Below are positions 1 through 4,223 of a stretch of 7,288 nt of DNA, piece after piece. The position numbers and the translations under genes are program-made. The notes under the pieces were generated by a model. The model was not told the DNA's origin, searched no databases, and saw only the letters and a list, made by a program, of their open reading frames with translations. Positions within the stretch are counted from its first letter, which is position 1, and every line of letters starts with the position of its first letter. The DNA is from Oxalobacteraceae bacterium (GTDB lineage: Bacteria; Pseudomonadota; Gammaproteobacteria; Burkholderiales; Burkholderiaceae_D): assembly GCA_003132085.1 (NCBI GenBank), contig PKWO01000576.1, positions 11,878-19,165 on the forward strand, written 5' to 3'.

Positions 1-377
1 CCGGCGCTGGTTGCATCTTTCTGCGATACCCTGGGTGGCGTCGTCACGGCGCTTGAGATAATCCCGCCGGTCGAGGGCGTTGCGCCGGATAGCGTGGATG
101 TCGCGGCAGTCGGCACGGAGGCAGGTGGTGGTGCCGCCGCCGCGTTCAACTGGTTCAGGTACGACGCGGCGCTGCCGACGGCGTCTGTTGTGCCCTGCGG
201 CATCCATTCGCCGACCGATGGGGCTGCCGTGATATTGCCGGCAGTCGACGTTGCGTCTGCAGACGCGTTTGTCGCGGCAACCGGATTCGTGTTAGCGGCG
301 GTATTAGCTGTCGCTGCGTTCGGGTCAGTCATCGCGCCGCTGATAATTCCTGTAGTTGAGCTTGTCGCTGCCGCCAT
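1..377 (-). CDS. N-terminal part of an Ala/Thr/Ser/Asn-rich phage protein (partial)
   Basis: A minus-strand frame opens with tandem ATG codons at 380 and 377 and stays open to the window edge, giving 125 complete residues from the second ATG. The AGGA at about 6 bases from the second ATG favours that start. The protein begins MAAATSSTTGIISGAMTDPN and is rich in Ala, Thr, Ser and Asn. It contains no Lys or Arg before residue 116 and only a few acidic residues, with one more structured-looking patch (SVGEWMPQGTTDAVGSAASY at about 54-73). I do not recognise it. Low-complexity leaders of this kind occur in large phage structural or ejected proteins, and the position after the lysis genes of a podovirus-type phage is compatible with that, but the function is inference. 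A plus-strand open frame over the same bases (94-447) is judged to be its shadow. Confidence 0.6.
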   Translation of the reverse strand, partial: MAAATSSTTGIISGAMTDPNAATANTAANTNPVAATNASADATSTAGNITAAPSVGEWMPQGTTDAVGSAASYLNQLNAAAAPPPASVPTAATSTLSGATPSTGGIISSAVTTPPRVSQKDATSA

Positions 378-445
378 CATTTATCCTGTTGTTCGTTGGA
401 GAGTTTCGAGCAGACTACGATCCGGTTATCTGCGCCGCTCGACAT
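377..445 (-). other. Possible 22-codon mini-ORF ahead of the downstream gene
   Basis: An ATG at 445 opens a 22-residue frame (MSSGADNRIVVCSKLSNEQQ then DK) whose TGA stop overlaps the next gene's paired ATG codons (ATGATG). It has no clear Shine-Dalgarno sequence. It occupies about half of the 140-base gap after the lipase stop, and no other feature was seen in that gap beyond a weak 4-bp GCGC hairpin near 500. It may be a leader that couples translation to the downstream gene, or chance. Confidence 0.22.
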
Positions 446-519
446 AGCCGACCGGATGCCGCGACGGGTCCGCCTTCGTGAAAATCCCGGATTGCGCTAT
501 CGCGCCACTCGCAGATGAA

Positions 520-1161
520 CTATGCCGACGGATAGAGATTCTTGACGCCGCGCCGGTACAACGCAACTTTGTGATAGTCGAGCGGCAAAATATTCTCGAT
601 CCCTCCCGGCATTTCGTCCAGCGCGATATACTTGGCAATCGGCGTCCAGGGTTCACACGGCAATGTCAATGCCACTTCAGGCACCGGGTCCATGCCATTG
701 CGGTATGCGTAAGTATTGCGTACCCAACCACGGATCATCTCGGCAAGCGGGCTGTAACTCACGCGGGGCGGCGCGAATAAGCAAAGCTGATTGACCGGTA
801 TCGCCGCAAAGGCACACAGACCAGCCAGGATCGCCGCATGAGCGCATCCGAGAGAGTGGCCCTGTATTGCAACGTCGCCGATCAGCAAAGGCTTCAGCGT
901 CGCAAATACCGCATCCATTCCTTGCCAGAATCCATCATGCAGAATGCCTAGTTGCGGGTGCTTGAACGGGACCGCCCGAAAGTCACGAAGCCAGTCTCCG
1001 GCACCCTCGCTACCGGCGAATGTGAAGCTGGCGCAGTTGTCAATCAGCGCATAGCCGACATGCACGCCTTCGATGCACCACGTCTGCGAAAAAACTCCCG
1101 GCGCGATGGGCGCATAGATCGCTTGCGCGAATTCAACGGCCTTGACTTGCGAAATTGTCAT
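520..1161 (-). CDS. Class 3 lipase-like serine hydrolase in the lysis cassette, 213 aa
   Basis: An alpha/beta-hydrolase resembling the class 3 lipase family. Visible features: SFTFAGSEGAGDWLRDF at residues 45-61, like the F-R-G-x-x-x-x-x-D-W segment that helps form the oxyanion hole; nucleophile Ser103 in GHSLG (101-105) within VAIQGHSLGCAHAAILAG; probable catalytic Asp158 in RNGMDPVPEV; and probable catalytic His197 in PLDYHKVALY. The triad is therefore complete and in order. There is no signal peptide, so it would be cytoplasmic until the holin opens the membrane. The ATG overlaps the lipoprotein stop (ATGA) and lacks a good Shine-Dalgarno sequence, so translation is coupled to the lipoprotein. 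Being last in the lysis operon suggests it hydrolyses membrane lipid or another ester during lysis, but a cargo role or lysogenic conversion is also possible. The substrate cannot be told from sequence. Confidence 0.82.
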   Translation of the reverse strand: MTISQVKAVEFAQAIYAPIAPGVFSQTWCIEGVHVGYALIDNCASFTFAGSEGAGDWLRDFRAVPFKHPQLGILHDGFWQGMDAVFATLKPLLIGDVAIQGHSLGCAHAAILAGLCAFAAIPVNQLCLFAPPRVSYSPLAEMIRGWVRNTYAYRNGMDPVPEVALTLPCEPWTPIAKYIALDEMPGGIENILPLDYHKVALYRRGVKNLYPSA

Positions 1162-1643
1162 TTTTCAGGCGTCGAACCGGCGTTCGGTGTCAATAGGGCC
1201 GCCCGCGTGACGGCGGCAGCCGGCGCCGATGCAAGCAATTTATTCGCTCCGGCGCCCAACGCGGCGCCGCCAAGAGCCGCGCCAGCCGTACCGGACGTCA
1301 ATATAGGAAGCAACGCCGGCAGCACCGGAGAGAGGATCGCCAAGGCGGCAGCCTTGGCCGCCTCGTCAATCGCTTCGCTGGTCGCGCCGACCGCAATCGC
1401 CTGGCCTTGGAACGCCGTCACGCTGCGCTCGCTGAAAGTGATGTCGACATTTTCGCCGACCTTTGAAACATGCACATCGAGCGCTGCCCGTTCCTTGCCG
1501 TCGGCAATCGTGACCCTGCAGCAATGCACGCCGCCTGCCCGGTCGGCGAACGGCTCAACCGTATATGACGCGTTACCGGCGTATTGCAGCGATGCGCAAC
1601 CGGATAGCGCCACCATTGCGGCGGGTATAAATAAGCATCTCAT
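1158..1643 (-). CDS. Lipoprotein of the lysis cassette, candidate unimolecular spanin, 161 aa
   Basis: The N-terminus MRCLFIPAAMVALSGCASLQ is a type II signal peptide with a clear L-S-G-C lipobox; Cys16 would be lipidated and the mature protein anchored in the outer membrane. Residues 22-85 look like a beta-rich periplasmic domain (YAGNASYTVEPF, then CCRVTIADGKERAALDVHV) with an adjacent cysteine pair at 41-42. A hydrophobic stretch at about 95-134 (AAALAILSPVLPALLPILTS followed by a glycine/alanine-rich run) could span the inner membrane. A lipid anchor plus a C-terminal transmembrane segment is the layout of single-gene spanins such as T1 gp11, which disrupt the outer membrane in the last step of lysis. 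The start has AAGGA 7 bases upstream and overlaps the preceding stop (ATGA). The lipoprotein call is firm; the spanin role is inference. An Rz1-type or unrelated lipoprotein are alternatives. Confidence 0.75.
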   Translation of the reverse strand: MRCLFIPAAMVALSGCASLQYAGNASYTVEPFADRAGGVHCCRVTIADGKERAALDVHVSKVGENVDITFSERSVTAFQGQAIAVGATSEAIDEAAKAAALAILSPVLPALLPILTSGTAGAALGGAALGAGANKLLASAPAAAVTRAALLTPNAGSTPEK

Positions 1644-1846
1644 TGCGCTTCCTTTGGCGGTTTTACGTCGGGAAAAATAATCTTGACGACTGCCGACAGC
1701 GTGGCGCCAATCGATACGCAGACACCCCAATCCAACGAGGCGTAGCGCGAGCCCGTCAGCGCGAGCAGGAATGCGACGCCCTGCCATGTGGAAGGCTCTG
1801 CGGCGCGCGCGGCCAGATATGCCAGCAGTGTTTCAAGCTTGTCCAT
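1640..1846 (-). CDS. Second holin-like membrane protein, 68 aa
   Basis: The protein begins MDKLETLLAYLAARAAEPST, a short amphipathic N-terminal stretch. Hydrophobic segments follow at about residues 22-35 (QGVAFLLALTG) and 41-58 (GVCVSIGATLSAVVKIIF), and a charged, proline-containing tail ends PDVKPPKEAQ. The EPSTWQGVAFLLALTG motif resembles small two-helix phage proteins often annotated as holins. It overlaps the lysozyme gene by 14 bases and its stop overlaps the lipoprotein start (ATGA). It could be the main holin, a helper, or an antiholin to the 57-aa protein; sequence alone does not decide. There is only one plausible start, so a dual-start holin/antiholin arrangement of the lambda S type is not seen. 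Confidence 0.72.
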   Translation of the reverse strand: MDKLETLLAYLAARAAEPSTWQGVAFLLALTGSRYASLDWGVCVSIGATLSAVVKIIFPDVKPPKEAQ

Positions 1847-2288
1847 CGTTGCCTCCTGTGAATTCCGCCTGTTCGGCGAGACGGCGCAGCAGCAACCCGG
1901 CCAACACCGAGCCATCGCACCTATCCCAGCGCTCAAACCGGGTTGCCGCTTGATGGTATTTCCCTGCATTCAACGCCACCAGCAAAGTAGATCGCGCTAA
2001 ATTGCCGCGACCAAGATTAAAATCAAAATCGACCAACGCATCGAACTCTCCTTGTGTGAGTTGCACAGTCACCAGTTGATTGACATCGTTGACCGAGTTA
2101 TGAATGTTGCGCCGAAGGTCTGCAACGGCCTGCTCCTGCGAAATAGTCGACCCGGGTACAACACCGTGCGTATTGCCATAACCGTTCGTCCAGACGCCGC
2201 CCGAGTCTTGGTAAGCGGCCAACCTGCAGCCTTCCGCCCGCTCGGTCAGCGCCATGCCGGCGCCGGAATATTGCATTGCAGGATTCAT
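1833..2288 (-). CDS. Endolysin: GH24 phage lysozyme (muramidase), 151 aa
   Basis: Hydrolyses the glycan backbone of peptidoglycan (MurNAc-GlcNAc beta-1,4 bonds) at the end of infection. The T4/P22-type lysozyme catalytic triad is intact and correctly spaced: Glu19 in RAEGCRL, Asp28 in AYQDSGG and Thr34 in VWTNGYGNTHG, matching the E-x8-D-x5-T pattern of T4 lysozyme. Later motifs (LTQGEFDALVDFDFNLG, then a RFERWDRCDGSVLAGLLLRR segment) also fit the family, and the length is normal. The N-terminus is not hydrophobic, so this is neither a SAR endolysin nor a Sec-secreted one and should depend on a holin. The ATG at 2288 overlaps the holin stop (TGATG), with AAGGA 10 bases upstream. A GTG at 2291 would add one residue. 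The 3' end overlaps the next gene by 14 bases. Confidence 0.93.
   Translation of the reverse strand: MNPAMQYSGAGMALTERAEGCRLAAYQDSGGVWTNGYGNTHGVVPGSTISQEQAVADLRRNIHNSVNDVNQLVTVQLTQGEFDALVDFDFNLGRGNLARSTLLVALNAGKYHQAATRFERWDRCDGSVLAGLLLRRLAEQAEFTGGNDGQA
1852..1857 (-). promoter_or_regulatory. Ribosome binding site for the second small membrane protein
   Basis: The minus strand reads AGGAGG with 5 bases before the ATG at 1846, the strongest Shine-Dalgarno sequence in the lysis block. It lies inside the lysozyme coding region and fixes the start of the 68-aa protein at 1846 rather than at an ATG further upstream in the same frame, at 1969. Its strength suggests this protein is made at a high rate independent of coupling. 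Confidence 0.7.
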
Positions 2289-2461
2289 CACGCGTCATCC
2301 TTGCCAAACAATGCCGATTGCACCGTCTTCGTCTCATAGATCCGTATCAGCGTCCACACGACCGACGCTAACGCGGCGATGGCTGGGAACCACCCCGCAA
2401 GCGTCGCCAGAACGGTGCCGATGGAGGCTACGTCTACCCAATTTTTGGCATCGTGAAACAT
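2288..2461 (-). CDS. Holin-like small membrane protein, 57 aa
   Basis: A short gene with a good Shine-Dalgarno sequence (AAGGGG about 5 bases before the ATG). The protein starts MFHDAKNWVDVASIGTV. Residues 9-41 are almost continuously hydrophobic with a GWFP break at about 23-26, fitting either a two-helix hairpin or one long helix. It is followed by a polar tail (RIYETKTVQ at 40-48, ending KDDA). The I-R-I-Y-E-x-x-T-V-Q tail is familiar from short phage holins. Position right before a lysozyme supports a holin that opens the inner membrane so the endolysin can reach the periplasm. Its stop overlaps the lysozyme start (TGATG), so the two are translationally coupled. It could be an antiholin instead, because a second small membrane protein lies downstream. 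Confidence 0.75.
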   Translation of the reverse strand: MFHDAKNWVDVASIGTVLATLAGWFPAIAALASVVWTLIRIYETKTVQSALFGKDDA

Positions 2462-2477
2462 CGCTTCCCCTTAAATG

Positions 2478-2500
2478 GAAAAGCCGCCCATAGGCGGCTT
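2478..2500 (-). terminator. Probable Rho-independent terminator or attenuator between tail and lysis genes
   Basis: On the minus strand AAGCCGCC, a TATG loop and GGCGGCTT form a perfect 8-bp stem (2481-2500) rich in G+C. It is followed by two more T residues, making a four-T run that starts within the stem, then CC. It lies about 22 bases after the stop of the fibre-accessory gene and about 20 bases before the holin-like start. The short T run makes it weaker than a textbook terminator, so partial read-through into the lysis genes is plausible. No promoter is evident between it and the holin-like gene. Confidence 0.55.
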
Positions 2501-2522
2501 GGTGATTGCGTTGAGTTTTATA

Positions 2523-2960
2523 TTAGATTGGCCGCGCCGGTTCACCGGGCATCAGAACGATGGCGGCGGCGACCGTGGCCGGCATCTGCGTGCTGCCGGC
2601 CGTTATCTGAGCCTCCAATTCTTCAGTCGCCTGCCATGTAACGCTGCGCCAAATTCTCAGTGCCGCGCCTTCCCTGTCGAACTTGGCGCAAGGATCGCCG
2701 ACGTATGTGCATGCTGTCGCTATATCGGCGTATCCCCATGATTGCGCAAGCGTGTCGAGTTGCAATTGAACCGCAGTTTCCAGCTGCGCGAATGTTGGTA
2801 GAAGCGGTATCGGATGTTCGAAAGATGCACCGTTCCAAATTGAACCAACTATTGAGTCCAATGGAATCACAAACTGCACACCATCAAACGCGACTACTTC
2901 CGCGAAGTTGATGACGGTATTGTTGCTGTCTAATTGCGCTGACCTCATACAATCCCCCAT
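2523..2960 (-). CDS. Tail-fibre accessory (assembly/chaperone-like) protein, 145 aa (or 141 aa)
   Basis: Small soluble protein directly downstream of the fibre gene, the usual place for a fibre assembly chaperone. The N-terminal part (RSAQLDSNNTVINFAEV) and the later helix region (QLQLDTLAQSWGYADIATAC at about residues 66-85, then FDREGAALRIWRSVTWQATEE at about 94-114) resemble the C-terminal region of phage fibre-accessory proteins, which often have a Y-D-x-I-x-x-A-C-x-Y pattern followed by a W-R-x-x-x-W helix. There are two possible starts. The ATG at 2960 has an excellent Shine-Dalgarno sequence and overlaps the fibre gene by 16 bases. The ATG at 2948 forms an ATGA overlap with the fibre stop and gives the MRSAQ N-terminus, which looks more like related proteins. 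No membrane segment or signal peptide. The assembly role is inferred from position and weak resemblance. Confidence 0.6.
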   Translation of the reverse strand: MGDCMRSAQLDSNNTVINFAEVVAFDGVQFVIPLDSIVGSIWNGASFEHPIPLLPTFAQLETAVQLQLDTLAQSWGYADIATACTYVGDPCAKFDREGAALRIWRSVTWQATEELEAQITAGSTQMPATVAAAIVLMPGEPARPI

Positions 2961-4222
2961 ATTCTCACCTCACCACGAGCTCCAGCACCAGATGACGTTC
3001 CTGTTTGGGTAGCGCCACCCCCACCGCCCGGCGTCGTTCCACTAAAGCCACTCGCTGCACTTGATGACGCCCCCCCGCTTCCACCAAATACGCTTGCACC
3101 TGCGGTAAGCGCAACCGCCGACGAATTGACCGATCCGCCAGCGCCCCCACCATAGATAGAGCCCCCCGAAACTCCTGATACCGCAGATCCGTCTCCCCCA
3201 TATATAGCCTTAGCACCACCACCCTGATTTCCCTCGAACCCGACGGTCTGGCTAGAAGATACAAGACCTTGGACGACGCTCCCGCCATAGTAGGAGTTTG
3301 CATTCGAGTAAACAGCGAAAAGACTACCAATAGTTGTGTTTCCGCCCGGCGTTCCTAAAGCGGAAACACCAGTAAAGGAAGTGCCCCCTGCACCAATTGA
3401 AATAATTTGTGAACTTCCCAAAATATTAGATGGAAGAGCGAACGGCGCGCACCCCCCTCCTCCACCGCCGTAGCATAGAGTAGAAACAGAATTTGTGCGT
3501 CCACCACTTGCACCGGCACTCCAAACCAATCCCCCATGATAGCTGTACCCAGGTGGAATGGTCCATATACCCGTGGTCGTAAATACTCGACTATATGGAT
3601 GGAGAATAATGCTTGTAAAATTTGTCCCGTCGCACTGGATAAGTCGGGTCTCTCCGGGGTACATTATGTAGCTAGACAACCCATCAATCAGCCCGGCGGT
3701 TGGGCTAAGGGTTACATCCCCGGCCCCAGAGTTTCGTAAACAAATATACCATCCAGTGCCAAGGGTAACAGCTGCTACGAATGTCTGAGCGAAAGTTCCA
3801 CTTGTAATGTCAACGAAGGTTGTCTGGTCAGCTACAGCCAGTATCGTGTTTGATGTTCTGGGTGATCTAATTATTTGTGGCATCACTGCCAACCAACTAG
3901 CCGTAACCCCATTAGTATTTATAAATTTACCAGCATTCCCAGCCTGCGCGGGAAGCGCGGTTGCGAACGCAAGACCGTCAGCGTATTCTTTTGTCACCGC
4001 ATCGCCGATCGCGGTTGGCGTCGGCACTTTGACCTCGGTCGCGCCTGTGAAGTCATGGGTTCCAGTCCAGACTTGACCGGCTATCGCGCCTTTTGCGTTG
4101 ACTGTGGCATTAACGCCGTCGAACCCCGTTTGAATGCCCAGAAACTCAGCGCGCAGCGGGCTTGACGTGCCGCGAGTTTGCGCCGGCGGGTTGCCGGTGG
4201 CCGTATAAAATGGATTTGTCAT
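2945..4222 (-). CDS. Tail fibre protein with glycine-rich distal domain, 425 aa
   Basis: This is the likely receptor-binding tail fibre. The N-terminal region (FYTATGNPPAQTRGTSSPLR at residues 5-24, then AEFLGIQTGFDGVNA) looks like the virion-anchoring end shared by many phage fibres. VTKEYADGLAF at 77-87 matches the V-T-K-x-Y motif that commonly follows a collar. Residues 110-215 are a beta-rich middle. From GIWTIPPGYSYHGGLVWSAG (218-237) onward the protein is a glycine/serine-rich domain with runs such as YGGGGGGC (251-258) and a GARGEVRIW ending (414-422), the usual close of glycine-rich fibre tips. The start follows the nozzle stop by one base and has a purine-rich AGAGAG about 5 bases upstream. 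The anchor-coding DNA is richer in G+C (hand counts: 35 of 60 at 3961-4020) than the middle and distal DNA (25 of 60 at 3841-3900; 27 of 60 at 3361-3420). Confidence 0.82.
   Translation of the reverse strand: MTNPFYTATGNPPAQTRGTSSPLRAEFLGIQTGFDGVNATVNAKGAIAGQVWTGTHDFTGATEVKVPTPTAIGDAVTKEYADGLAFATALPAQAGNAGKFINTNGVTASWLAVMPQIIRSPRTSNTILAVADQTTFVDITSGTFAQTFVAAVTLGTGWYICLRNSGAGDVTLSPTAGLIDGLSSYIMYPGETRLIQCDGTNFTSIILHPYSRVFTTTGIWTIPPGYSYHGGLVWSAGASGGRTNSVSTLCYGGGGGGCAPFALPSNILGSSQIISIGAGGTSFTGVSALGTPGGNTTIGSLFAVYSNANSYYGGSVVQGLVSSSQTVGFEGNQGGGAKAIYGGDGSAVSGVSGGSIYGGGAGGSVNSSAVALTAGASVFGGSGGASSSAASGFSGTTPGGGGGATQTGTSSGAGARGEVRIWGIV
2965..2971 (-). promoter_or_regulatory. Ribosome binding site for the tail-fibre accessory gene
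   Basis: On the minus strand this reads GAGGTGA, a near-perfect match to the 16S rRNA anti-Shine-Dalgarno sequence, with 4 bases between it and the ATG at 2960. It lies inside the 3' end of the fibre gene. It favours the 2960 start over the 2948 start, whose upstream GGGGGA is weaker. Confidence 0.55.
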
Positions 4223-4223
4223 G

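Noticed and set aside
94..447. Plus-strand frame of 117 codons with hydrophobic stretches, resembling a membrane protein
   Set aside because: It is the complement of the Ala/Thr-rich minus-strand gene; antisense of Ala, Thr, Ser and Asn codons yields Ala, Gly and Val-rich sequence that mimics membrane segments. No ribosome site and wrong strand for the operon.
952..1680. Plus-strand open frame of 242 codons
   Set aside because: It lies antisense to the lipoprotein and lipase genes, which have clear family signatures, proper starts and overlaps. Its translation shows no recognisable domain, and such long shadows are common in GC-rich coding DNA.
1640..1969. 109-codon version of the second membrane protein, starting at 1969
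   Set aside because: The extra 41 codons run out of frame inside the lysozyme gene and look like shadow sequence; AGGAGG fixes the start at 1846.
1158..2288. Nested Rz/Rz1 spanin genes hidden in other frames of the lysis block
   Set aside because: No second frame shows a signal anchor followed by a coiled coil, nor a short proline-rich lipoprotein embedded in another gene.
2500..2560. Possible promoter with TATAAA near 2517 on the minus strand before the lysis genes
   Set aside because: No convincing -35 element is at the right distance, and it would sit upstream of the terminator-like hairpin, so a promoter here is not supported.
2945..3400. Diversity-generating retroelement variable region in the fibre tip, as in Bordetella phage BPP-1
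   Set aside because: No reverse transcriptase, template repeat or accessory gene is in the window, and the glycine-rich tip is not the C-type lectin fold such systems vary. Flanking sequence could change this view.
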